Positions 24,770-34,822 are shown, counted from the stretch's first letter. The stretch is DNA of 64,000 nt from Theocolax elegans (GCA_026168455.1 CM047426.1:48369589-48433588), one strand, 5' to 3'. Program-made: numbers and translations. The notes: generated by a model not told the origin, from the sequence alone.

Positions 24770-26120
24770 TGACTATTAATTTTTTTTCGCAAAACAAATA
24801 ATTCAGTTATTTGTTTTAAACTAATAATTAGCAAAATAAAATAAATTAATAATTTAATGTAACGGAAACTGTGCTTATTTTAGAATGAACAATTTGTTTA
24901 TTTGATTCAAGAAAATAGTTTAGTTGTATCGATTACTTTCTTAAGTCGTATCAACTAAATATTTTTCAAATCTTTTTTCGTTAAAGAACTACATTGAATA
25001 TTCATTGCAACCCAATAATTCGTTGATTTAAATAAATAATTATTTAAATTAATATATTGGTCTCACAGTATAATAATTTAATTAAATTCAAAAAAATTAT
25101 GTTAATGAAAAATTAAAAATTACTTACTATTGGCAATCAGATTAAATATAAATAATTTTTATAATTATAAATATATATTTGCTTTGTAATATAATTTGTA
25201 ATACCAATATAAAAAGACTTATCATTGTTTATATATTACAGCCGATGAAAATATTTAATTAATGTTAAATCTGCAATTGTTAAGTTAAATAAATAAAAAA
25301 ATTAGAAACAACAAATAGTTTATATGTTGAAAGATAATATTTCAATCAGACCGCCCACACGTTTACTTGAGTCAATTTCTTTAATTTTTTTCCTAGAAAA
25401 AAAATGTTGTTATTCAGTTCAAAATAATATTTTATTGCTTTAAATAAATGATTATTTACACTAACAAAATCTGCAATAGTTACATTATATAAATCATAAG
25501 TTTAGAACGAACAACTAGCATTGTTCGATCATATCGATCACGCGTTTACTTGAGTCAAGTTAATATTTCATTAACTTTTTTTTCGAAAAACAACTAATTT
25601 TATTATTTGTTGCAACACAGCATTTCGTTGATTTAAAAAAGATGATTATTCAAATTAAGAAAACCTGTAATCGTCAAGTTAAATAAATAATAATTTTAGA
25701 ACGAACAAATAGTTTATTGGTTTTAAGAAAATAGTTCGATTAGATCGATCACGCGTTTACTTGAGTCAAGTTGACATTTCTTTAAATTTTTTTCTAAAAA
25801 CAACTAATTTGGTTATTCAGTTTCAAAAAATATTTCATTGCTTTAAATAAACAATTGTTTAGACTAACAAAATTTGTAACCTTTAAGTTAAATGAATGAT
25901 AATGTTAGAACGAACAAATAGTTTGTTCGTTTAAAAAAAATAGTTCAATTCAATCGATCATGAGTTTACTTGAGCTAGGAAAATGTTTATTTAATTTTGT
26001 GTCATAGAAACAATTAATTTGGTTACTCATTACAAAATAATATTTCATTGCTTTAAATAAATGGTTATTTATTTTAACGAAGTCTCAAGTCATTATGTTA
26101 CATAAATTATATTTTTATAA
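24770..26120. repeat. Right subterminal tandem repeats of the CACTG element
   Basis: A unit of about 200 bp holding GAACAAATAGTTT, a TCGATCACGCGTTTACTTGAG core and CATTGCTTTAAATAAA recurs about five times, at roughly 24890, 25310, 25510, 25710 and 25915. It differs from the left-side array. Confidence 0.75.
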
Positions 26121-26793
26121 TAAACAAATTGATCATTTGATTCAAGTACATAATTCTATAGTATCAATTAATTGTTATATTATTTCGAATAATTATTTAT
26201 ATGGTAATTATTTTAATTGAATCAAATAATGATTCATTTGTTTTGACTAGTTAATTTTATTGAAGTGAATAAATATTTCTTTGAGAAAATTTCATTCTTT
26301 TTATATAATAGATGTATTAGATTTAATTCGATGATTTATTCAATTCAATCAAACGCACTATCAAATCAAACAACAATTTCTGAGTTTCGAAAAAATAATA
26401 AATCAAATAAATGAAATAATGATTCCAAATAAATATTTATTTGAGGTAATATTTCGTTTATTTAAAACAAATAAATACTTATTTAAGTAAACAAAATTGA
26501 ATTTCTAAGAAGTACATTTCTTTGAATTGATTAAATTTTTTTTTCAGTGCATTATGTTAAAAATAATAATAAATATTGTTATACATAAGTTAAAAATTCT
26601 CTATTAACAATAAAAATATATTTATTTTTATTATAAAATTACCATTTGCTAAAAATGACTAAACCTAAACATAACAAAAAAGGAAAAAAAAAAAAATAAA
26701 TAGAAAAAAGAAAAAGAAAAAAGCAGTCAACACAATCAAAGCCGTTCTTTCAATCTACTAATAATACCATTGTAATGTTGACTAAGTTTTCTA

Positions 26794-28449
26794 CACTGAA
26801 AAAAAAATTTATTTGAATTAACCAAATCATTTTGTTGAACAATAAACAACTAAATATTTATTTAATACAAATGAAATTTAATTGAATGAAATAAATATTT
26901 AGTTAAAATGACATTTTTGATTTATGTAAATGTGTATTTAGTTGATTCAAGTATAATTTATTTGAAATAACTAAACATATAGTTACTCGAAACAAATGAT
27001 TTATTAGAAACGAATAAATTAGTTTATTTGTAATTATTATATGACGCTTAATAAATATTTAGTAGAAACAACTAAATATATACTTGTTCACAACAAAAAA
27101 TTTATTTGGAATAAATAAATTGATTTATTTGAAATTGTTATTCATAATTATAATACGTTTAATAAATATTTAGTAAAAACAAATAAATATATACTTGCTC
27201 ACAACAAATGATTTATTAAGAATTAATAAATTGATTATTTAGAATTATTATTCAAAATTATTATACGCTTAATAAATATTTAGTAAAAGCAAATAAATAT
27301 ATATACTTGCTCACAACAAATGATTTATTACGAATTAACGAATTTTTAAATAAATATATATGCAATATTTATTACAATTAAATAAACCGTTTGTTAAAAA
27401 TAGTAGTTTCAGATAACGTCCACTAGGTGGATCCAGGTTACACGCAAACGACTAACTTTTCTTCTGATTAGTATATAAGAAAATTTAACAACTTGCAGAG
27501 TATGTGCGTATACAATTGTACCGATGCGATGTGCGAATATATAAATGCGTTTATTTCCGAGTGCGATAAAATTATATGTAAATTAAGTCATGCGTTTAGA
27601 AAATAAAGCAACGAAGAAGAAATTTGGTGATTGAAACAAACTCCTAAAAATTATTCCCAGTAAGTATCGTAAAACATTAATACTACTGTTAATACAGTAG
27701 TATTAGTCAGTGAAAACAAAATAATAATTCATTTGAATAAAAAAAATACATTATTAAAACTAAGAAATAGTTAATTTGAATGAGCAAATTATTTCTTGGC
27801 AATGATAAAATCGAATACTGAAAACAAAGAAATATCTCTTGAGATCGAAGAAATATTCCATTACAACATTGAAATATTTCATTTAAATTGGAGAAATATT
27901 TACTTCAGTCACAGAAATATTGCCTTGCAATGATAAAATTGAATATTGATATCAAAGGAATATTTTATCAGCTCGAAGAAATATTTCATTAAAACCAAGA
28001 AATATTTCTTCAACTAGAAGAAATATTCCATTAAAACAATTAAATATTTCATTTAAATTGGAGAAATATTTACTTTAATCACAAAAATATTTCCTTGCAA
28101 TGATAACATTGAATATTGATGTCAAAGGAATATTCTTTTAGTTCAAAGATATATTTCTTTAAAACTAAGAAATACTTTATGTGAATGGAAGAAATATTTA
28201 CTTGGACGAAAGAAATATTTCTTCAAACCCATGAAACGATTTACGAAAAACAAACAAATGATCAGTTCAATTACATAAATATTTCATTGCTTTAAATTAA
28301 ATATAAAGTTGGTTCTATTAAATATTTCTTAAAATTGAGTAAGTTATTTTCTTTGATTCAAAGAAATCATTGTCACAGGAGTATTGAACAAAATTATTTC
28401 TTTGAATCAAAAAAATTTTCTTTGTTATTACTAAATTTTTTTTTCAGTG
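26794..28449. mobile_element. 1.66-kb non-autonomous CACTG element with TA duplication
   Basis: Ends are CACTGAAAAAAAAATTTA and its reverse complement. It is flanked by TA on both sides (26792-26793, 28450-28451), and removing it rejoins the PLE-A frame. Its right 250 bp is an inverted near-copy of the left end of the 13.5-kb element (13084-13330). Its left part has three copies of an about 110-bp unit (27040-27350). No protein. The gap from the larger element is just 244 bp of PLE. Confidence 0.8.
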
Positions 28450-28574
28450 TAGTATCATCTTTAACATTAATTGCATTGTTCTCCAATTTGATATGTACCA
28501 TTTCAGATACTAATCTTCTATTCCAATTACTCTCTCTATCTAAAATTGAAATATCGTCAAAATTAAAAGAATGA

Positions 28575-28877
28575 TTGAATGTAGAATTAATGTAGAATTA
28601 ACGAGCATAAAAGCAATGTAGAATTAACGAACATAAAAGTAATACCAAAAAAATAGAGTCTCAATTTGTTATTAATGAACATATAACGTCTTTCAATCAT
28701 TCCTTTAATTTTGACGATATTTCAATTTTAGATAGAGAGAGTAATTGGAATAGAAGATAAGTATCTGAAATGGTACATATCAAATTGGAGAACAATGCAA
28801 TTAATGTTAAAGATGATACTAGAAAACTTAGTCAACATTACAATGGTATTATTAGTAGATTGAAAGAACGGCTTTGA
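28575..28877 (+). pseudogene. PLE-A plus copy: end of GIY-YIG endonuclease gene
   Basis: The frame reads RINE/INEHKS, then QFVINEHITSFNHSFNFDDI, ILDRESNWN and, after a stop, SEMVHIKLENNAINVKDD, ending RLKERL and TGA at about 28877. A short tandem duplication of TGTAGAATTAA lies at the head-to-head junction (28578-28610). The fragment lacks the catalytic N-terminal half and is dead. Confidence 0.8.
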
Positions 28878-29595
28878 TTGTGTTGATTGCTTTTTTCTTT
28901 TTCTTTTTTCTATTTATTTTTTTTTTCCTTTTTTGTTATGTTTAGGTTTAGTCATTTTTAGCAAATGGTAATTTTATAATAAAAAAAAATATATTTTTAT
29001 TGTTAATAGAGAATTTTTAACTTATGTATAACGATATTTATTATTATTTTTAACATAATGGACAATAATAATTTTAATCTATGACATAATATAATATTCA
29101 GTCATTAAATTAGATTCAAAAATCGCGCCTTTATATAGATATAGTTGGTGTCATGCTACACTTCACTATAGCTATATATATCAGCTGCGAATAAATTTAG
29201 TACGTTGTCTGTGATAATTATATCTAGTCTTGTAACGGCTTTTGCTTGATCTTTGTGTTATTTATTATTTTTGTGATGTCCTAATTTATTTATTTATTAA
29301 ATTATTAATAATGTTAATTTGGATATATGGAGCTTTATATAAGATGAAGGTAATCGACATAACTGTTCAACTTCTGTGTATATAAATTGTAATTTCATTG
29401 TTTTAAATATCCTTGTTTTCGTTATTAGTGCGACGACTCAGTGATGCTACGATGTAATGTCGATGTTAAACATCTGATATAATGACGAGTAGTAAGTAAA
29501 ATATTGTAAATCATGAGACTTAAAAAACAAAACTTATAATTAAAACTATAATTGTTAAACCAAATGTATTCATTTGTATATTTTTTAAAATAAAG

Positions 29596-29639
29596 GTATA
29601 GCCTGAAGAGGATGACGAAGAGTCATCGAAACGTCGCCA
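29596..29639 (+). ncRNA. Hammerhead ribozyme, PLE type (copy 3)
   Basis: CTGAAGA, stem II GATGAC/GTCATC with loop GAAGA, GAAAC, GTC, on the plus strand in the plus arm of PLE-A. It mirrors copy 2. Confidence 0.85.
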
Positions 29640-29963
29640 GTTAATTAAACTTGTGGTTTATTCACCAAGATCGAAAATTATTCCTTCTAAATAAATACTG
29701 CGTGGATGACAAAGAGAACAAAATTTATCTATAAAGTGACAATTATTGGTTATGTTTAATGTTGATAATTTAAAAGTTTGTCAAATTCTTGGTTTTGGAC
29801 TACAGTTTCCACAGGTACAGCGTAATAATTATTTAAATTTTTTATTTTTACTACATTTGGAAGTATCAAGATTTAAATAAAAATAGTAAAAAAAATTTAG
29901 GAATTGTTTATTAATTATTTGAATAAATTATTTTAGAGAAGTTAAAAATAATATAATTATCAG

Positions 29964-30490
29964 CAAAAAGTGGAGTTATACATTTGTGGGATCTAAGGTC
30001 AGACCATAATGAGCAATTAATACCTGAAGCAGAAGCTTCTATTCAAGACATAGCAGTTGATGCAGTTGGGACTTATATGGCTGCTGTTAACAACAGAGGT
30101 CATTGTTTTATATGGACACTTACCGGTGGTATCGGTGAAGAACCTACAAAATTAAATCCTAGGCATAAGTTAAATGCACATAGAGCATATGCACTTAGAT
30201 GTAAGTTTAGTCCTGATAGTACACTTCTTGTTACTACTTCAGCAGATAAGACTGCCAAAGTTTGGAAAACAACAGACTTTTCCGAGGTGCAAGTTCTACA
30301 GCACGAAGCTAAACGATGGGTTTGGAATGTAGCTTTCAGTGCTGATTCGCAATACATTTTTGCTGCTTCGTCGAATGGTGTTGCAAGATTATGGAATATA
30401 ACAACAGGAACTGTGAAGAGAGAATATCAAGCACACCAAAAAGTAGTTTCTGCTCTTACCTTCAGAGATGAAGTGCTTCCAACAAGTTAA
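29964..30490 (+). CDS. mLST8: mLST8 (GbetaL) WD40 protein, last exon only
   Basis: The frame opens after a splice-acceptor-like ATTATCAG (29956-29963) and reads 175 codons to TAA at 30488-30490. It covers the C-terminal half of mLST8, about three WD40 blades: SGVIHLWDLRSDHNEQLIP, LTGGIGEEP, YALRCKFSPDSTLL..SADKTAKVW, RWVWNVAFSADSQYI..ARLW, TGTVKREYQAHQKVV. mLST8 is a core subunit of TORC1 and TORC2, binding the mTOR kinase domain in the cytoplasm. The first half of the protein (about 140 residues) is not found in this window. Either exons lie before position 1 or the gene was cut by the PLE-A insertion or by duplication. The exon itself has no internal stop and looks conserved. Confidence 0.85.
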
Positions 30491-31193
30491 AAACAATAGA
30501 CTGTGCATTATTAGTTCATAAGAATGTTGATAAACAATTTTAGTATAATATATTTGTTAAGAAAGTGTAAAGATATTAAAAAATATAATTTATTATTTCT
30601 AATAAGAAAAGTTTTGTAAATAAATATCCTTATTTCCTTTCTTAGAAGTTAATAAATAATTGTTTATTTAATTATTTTGGATGAAAAATATTACAATGTT
30701 ATTACGAATAAAATTATAAAAAAATGTAAATAAAAACGTGACATCAATGAAGGTAGAATGTAATTTTAACATTTTGAAAAAAAATTTTTATTATTTATTA
30801 TATACAACAGTTAAATGTTGAAACGAAATGAATTATTAATAAAATTCCTAGTAAATCGTAATTGTCCTGAATGAAATAAAAATTAATTTAAATTAATTGG
30901 ATATAGAAATTCTAACTGTAAATATCAAAAATCAATCGTATAAAAATATATACTTGATAATTATAAAAATGTATAAATTATTGATCATTATTGATCAATT
31001 AAACACATTATTTTTGTGCACTGTACTACAATAATGGCTAAATATATTTTAATTATTGATTATAATATTTTCGTATATTGTACAAAAATAATGTGTTTAA
31101 TTATTGGATGCACATTCCATCATATACTTAATATATTGGTGTTTTGCAACCATAATTAAATAATATTAACAATTTTAAATTTATACAATTTTT
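30491..31193. other. Convergent intergenic region between mLST8 exon and minus gene
   Basis: It holds the 3' UTRs of two convergent genes. AATAAA-type words occur on the plus strand at about 30620-30660 and ATTTATT-type words for the minus strand. A small direct echo, TTATTTTTGTGCACTGTAC / ATTGTACAAAAATAATGTG, lies inverted at 31010-31095 as a weak hairpin. Confidence 0.5.
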
Positions 31194-32727
31194 TTAATTA
31201 CGAGAACGTCTTAGATTTCTGGTACTACTACTACGACTGCTATTATGATTATTGGTATTTACAGATTCTCTTCTACTTATTTCACTGATGTCCAAAAATT
31301 ATCATTTGTAGTTGGTTGAAATAATTTATTAGTTTGCACATGAAGTGGTGTACTTGTTGTGATAGGTTGCTTGATTCTTTTGTTAATTATACTATGTGGT
31401 CTTTTAATGGTATTTATTTTTGTAATTGATTTCCTTTTCATGTGAATAGTCTTATTTGAATTAACTAGCTTGCTAGCTAATTGCTGTTTTTGCGGTTTAC
31501 CTTTTGAATTAACTTTATTAATTTCATCTGTTTTATCCATTTCACTATTTGATTCTCCTTTGGATGTGTTGACTTGCTTTAATTGTTCTGTCCTTTTTTT
31601 ATTCACATGAATAGCAGCGCTTATTGCACTATTATTACCAGTAACATTTTTTTCATTTGCATTCTTCTCTAATGTAAAGTTTAGTTTTGTTTGTCTCATT
31701 GTATCTTGAAGTTTTTTTTTTCTTTTTCTTGTTAGTTTTCTCTGTTTTTTTAACATTCATATTTGTTTGAGAATTTCCTTGACTATACTGTTCAGTAGAG
31801 CCATCATTTTTACCTTGTGACTTTTTGTTAGATTGTAATTTATTAACAGTTGCTTTCTTAATTTTCGTATATGAAGGTTTCTTCACCGCTTGTTTTGTTT
31901 GTTTCTTTTTTGGAGTGCTCATCTGGCTAATATCATCGTCTGAGCTTTCAAAATCTGATAAATCCTAAAAGAGAAGTAAATGAATAATTTTTTTCAGTTT
32001 TAAAGTCTTTAGTTTAAAAATACTAACACTTAAATTTAATATTGTATTATATTTTTCCAACTTCCATTCCATAGGTGCATTATCTTGTTCAATTATTTGA
32101 ATAAATGCTTCTTTTAATGTTAAAGTTTTATAACATTCGAAAAAAGATTCTAAATGCTGCTTCATATTAGTATTGTCAATATCATCAAAGCTATTTAAGT
32201 CAAATTTTACTTCAATAGGATTTTCTTTTGTTAAGTCATAAAATTCATAAACAATTATATTAAAGTAGATATTAGTTTCAAAATCTTTGCATTTCAGAAA
32301 TGTTATAAAACAATAGTATAAGAATAATGCACATCCACAGAACAATTACAAACATCTTCCCAATAAAATTTCAAATCTCCATATTGTTTTTTCCGTTTGT
32401 GATACGTGTTTAAGTGTAACTTAAGATTTCTTACAAATATTGGAGTATTTACAATATTATCCAAAAAGGTGTTTCTTTAACTACTTGATGCAAATCTATG
32501 GCCAATGGAATATCCAAAACTCCAAATGTTCCCTTATTATTTTCATTAAAAATTTGAACAGTATATGTTTTTATATGTTCGTCATCATCATCATATATTG
32601 CAAACTGAAAAATACATTCATCCTTATTAAACTTAATGCAATGAATTCCATTATTACGTTTCTTAACATCTGAGTTTTGTTCGCTAGTTTTTATTTGTTC
32701 CATTTGTTCATTGTAATTAAGTTCCAT
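31194..32727 (-). CDS. Unidentified lysine-rich protein gene, two exons, four homopolymer frameshifts
   Basis: I do not recognise this protein. From ATG at 32727 it reads MELNYNEQMEQ, a beta-rich N-terminal part (CIFQFAIYDDDDEH; GVLDIPLAIDLHQVVKETPF), a helical part (RNLKLHLNTYHKRKKQYG; DVCNCSVDVHYSY) and an acidic end of exon 1. A 63-bp GT-AG intron lies at 32027-31965. Exon 2 starts DLSDFESSDDD and becomes a very Lys/Ser/Asn-rich tail ending in an Arg/Ser stretch (RSSSTRNLRRSRN) at TAA 31194-31196. The frame must shift four times: at T5 (about 32464), near 32295, at T9 (about 31715) and at T5 (about 31300). All are homopolymers. Consistent coding across about 490 residues argues for a real gene with sequence errors, or a very young pseudogene. 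The basic tail suggests a nuclear protein. Confidence 0.6.
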
Positions 32728-33611
32728 TTCATTAAATATTCTATCTCTCTTCGGGCTTTTTCCTTTTTATCGTTTATTTACTCATCTTATTAGTGAGATG
32801 CTATTTTTCTTTACACAGAAATACTTGTTTTATCTGTAACACTTTTTGCACGCTGTAATGTACACGCGGGTTGACGTTTGACTTGATTATATCTCACTTC
32901 ACTCTATCTCTCTTTCTCTCCCGTGTAAGTAAATGTGATCCCCTGCACCTATGTGTTACGTGACATTTTTGAAGATACGGGAATGTCATATTATATATAT
33001 ATCCAAAGGCACCCCGATTAATTTTAGAATTTGAAAATTTAAAATAACAGTTAAATTTAAGGGTTAAATTACCTGTCTATAATGGCTCTCGCGCTATACT
33101 TGCGTCAGGCGCTATCGCGCCTTTTGATAAATTTCTGACTTTTAAATAAATTTTTATTAGCAGTACTTAATAAAAAAAATATAACCACAAAACATGACAA
33201 CTGCAACTGCTGCAAGTAAACTGAGCGTAACGGTAGCGCCCTCGCGCTGCACTTTTCAGAGTCTGACACGAGTTTTTACATGTGTACGCGCTCTATCCCG
33301 GGCTAGAAACTAATTCTATAGACATATATATATAAAGGGAAGAGACAAAAAACACGGAAATAGCAAAAATCGAGTTAAAGGAAATCATCAACAATTTCTT
33401 TCACTTGATTTTTCTCTAGTATGTGTCGATGAATTTACACAAAATTTAATGTTGAGCGAAGATAATTAAATAGGGAATGTGGGGTTTGATTGATTATACA
33501 TATATTATTAATGTAATAATCAAAATAATGAATACAAAATCTGAGGGGTTAAATTAGCTGTCTATAATGGCCCTCGCGCTATACTTGCGTCAGGCGCTAT
33601 CGCGCCTTTTA
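32728..33611. other. Upstream region of the lysine-rich gene, with a 65-bp direct repeat
   Basis: This is the upstream DNA of the minus-strand gene. GGTTAAATTA-CTGTCTATAA and TCGCGCTATACTTGCGTCAG occur at about 33061-33121 and again at 33545-33608, each ending in the palindrome GGCGCTATCGCGCC. The second copy abuts the point where the PLE-B copy resumes (33612). The rest (33130-33530) shows no gene. Confidence 0.6.
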
Positions 33612-33781
33612 ATTATATCACAGATGGTATACTAAATTAATAGCAACTGATATACACAGCTATAGTTATATGTAGTATGACTCAAACTATACCTGTATAA
33701 ATGCGCGATTTTTTAATCAGACTAAACTCATTATAATGCTGAAATTAATTTAAATTAATATTTCATAAATAAGTTAATATT
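33612..33781 (-). mobile_element. PLE-B left copy, middle part (before the Polinton)
   Basis: Reverse complement of about 54905-55070. At its left edge it continues base for base what stopped at 9075, judged from the intact right copy. At its right edge it ends in AATATT (33776-33781), one of the two Polinton duplications. Confidence 0.8.
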
Positions 33782-34470
33782 AGTAATAAGGGTACCTTAT
33801 AGCGCGCCGACATGGGCGTGGCCTAACAACAATGGTGTCTGGCGCGAACAATGGGAACAATGGGATTGTCTAGCGCGAACAATGGGAACAATGGGAACAA
33901 TGGGGTTGTCTAGCACGTACAATGGGGTTGTCTAGCGTGGACAATAGGGTGTCTACCCCGGTGGTGACGTCACGGTGGGGGCCCGCGCGTGCCAGAGAGG
34001 GAGTGAGAGGGAAAGAGGGAGTGAGAGAGAGAGAGCGAAGCTCTCTCGCACGTATGTATAGGTAGGGTGGATCGGTCTCTGTGACGTCACAGTGGGCCCC
34101 GTCGGAGTACATGGGTGCGAGAGAGAGAGGTAGAGGGAGTGCGCGCGCAGTGCGTCTCTCGTGCTGAGGTTGCTCCGGCGTCATAGACGCCCCGATGCAG
34201 TGCGTGGGTGTGAGAGAGAGAGGTAGAGGGAGTGCGCGCGCAGTGCGTCTCTCTCTCGTACTGAGAGTGTTCTGACGTTACAGCGGGGCGGAGGCCCGCG
34301 CGTGTATGTGTGTGAGAGAGAGAGCAAGAGGGGTTGCGCGCGCAGTGCGTCTCTTGCAGTAAGAAGAGTGACGCTTGTAAGAGAGAGAGAGAGAGAGCAC
34401 TACTGCGCGTACCCACGCTCTCTTCCTCTACCTCTCTCTCTCGCACTCACGCAGAGATACTGATGATGCG
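33782..34470 (+). repeat. Polinton left TIR with ACAATGGG array, CRE palindromes and GA tracts
   Basis: From the end inwards: about eight ACAATGG(G) words at 33828-33950, separated by GTCTAGCGCG-like spacers; TGACGTCA palindromes at about 33965 and 34081, plus a degenerate TGACGTTA at 34273; and GA/CT runs (33985-34035, 34110-34130, 34210-34225, 34310-34325, 34380-34398). The open frames across it are repeat shadows. The layout (iterons outside, promoter-like sites inside) suggests replication or transcription control, which is an inference. Confidence 0.75.
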
Positions 34471-34482
34471 TTTTTTATTGGT

Positions 34483-34498
34483 GGCCCTAAAAAGGGCC
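34483..34498 (-). promoter_or_regulatory. Histone-like 3' stem-loop after the minus-strand reading frames
   Basis: Minus strand: CAAAC, GGCCCT, TTTT, AGGGCC, ACCAAT. The 6-bp stem, 4-nt U loop, A/C-rich upstream flank and ACCA downstream flank all match the histone mRNA 3'-end signal bound by SLBP. It begins about 27 nt after the stop of the 34822-34526 frame. No histone gene is nearby, so the signal seems to serve the element's own transcript. Confidence 0.6.
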
Positions 34499-34525
34499 GT
34501 TTGTTATTATTTATTAAATATAAAT

Positions 34526-34822
34526 TTACAATTTTTTGTAACCGTCTTTCTGTGGTAATGATTTATTATTTATTGAAACCTTTTCCGTATATTTTTTCCA
34601 TTGCGACGACATTGATTGATGATTACTGTTATCGTTAGTATTGGATTTTTTATCGATGAGAGAAACTCGATCTGAACTTTGGTTTGGACCCATCGTGTTT
34701 GAATAATCAAACGGAAATGAAATAAAATTTGAACGTAAGCTCATTTTATAAAATATAAATGTCGTAGGTGTATTCAAATAGGTTAAAAGTCGACTCGTTG
34801 TGAGAAAAGGTCGTATACCCAA
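34526..34822 (-). CDS. Small hypothetical protein of the Polinton-type element
   Basis: An open frame of 98 codons on the minus strand. An inner ATG at codon 27 (MSLRSNFISFPFDYS) gives 72 residues and may be the true start. The sequence is Ser/Asn/Lys-rich and hydrophilic in its second half (KKSNTNDNSNHQSMSSQW). I recognise no domain. The stop is followed at once by the histone-like stem-loop and the left TIR, so this would be the last gene of a leftward transcript. Confidence 0.4.
   Translation of the reverse strand: MGIRPFLTTSRLLTYLNTPTTFIFYKMSLRSNFISFPFDYSNTMGPNQSSDRVSLIDKKSNTNDNSNHQSMSSQWKKYTEKVSINNKSLPQKDGYKKL

Larger units (their letters stand above)
13084..26549 (-). mobile_element. 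13.5-kb CACTG-ended DNA transposon with two genes
   Basis: It starts CACTGAAAAAAAAATTTA and ends with the reverse complement of the same about 18 bases. Removing 13084-26549 rejoins the interrupted PLE-A copy exactly, leaving the 2-bp duplication CA (13082-13083, 26550-26551). Inside are a SAM-domain gene (24050-19300) and a C2H2 transposase-like gene (18960-16533), both minus strand, as expected for one transposon. Long subterminal arrays fill both flanks (13.3-16.0 kb and 24.8-26.1 kb), with different repeats on the two sides. CACT(A/G) ends, a 2-bp TSD and a D..H..E-type transposase fit the CMC (CACTA/Mirage/Chapaev) supergroup. I cannot name the exact family. Confidence 0.8.
12441..29747. 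mobile_element. PLE-A: inverted Penelope-like dimer with 12-bp TSD
   Basis: Two 5'-truncated Penelope-like copies lie head to head. The minus-strand copy occupies 12453-13083, 26552-26791 and 28452-28574, interrupted by two CACTG transposons. The plus-strand copy occupies 28575-29735. Each carries the GIY-YIG gene's end (ending VKDDTRKLSQHYN...RLKERL), a long 3' region and a hammerhead. GTGACAATTATT at 12441-12452 and 29736-29747 looks like the target-site duplication. With the two younger elements removed, each arm is about 1.0-1.2 kb. Inverted or partial copies are usual for PLE retrotransposition. The insertion lies just upstream of the mLST8 exon. Confidence 0.8.

Noticed and set aside
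13084..28449. A single 15.4-kb CACTG element with 250-bp TIRs
   Set aside because: PLE sequence at 26552-26791 interrupts it and rejoins on both sides with separate CA and TA duplications, so there are two elements.
34087..34446. Minus-strand frames rich in SLSLSHTH (also 33870-34184 and plus-strand 37606-38005)
   Set aside because: They are read from GA/CT tracts of the Polinton TIRs, appear in both arms and have no gene features.
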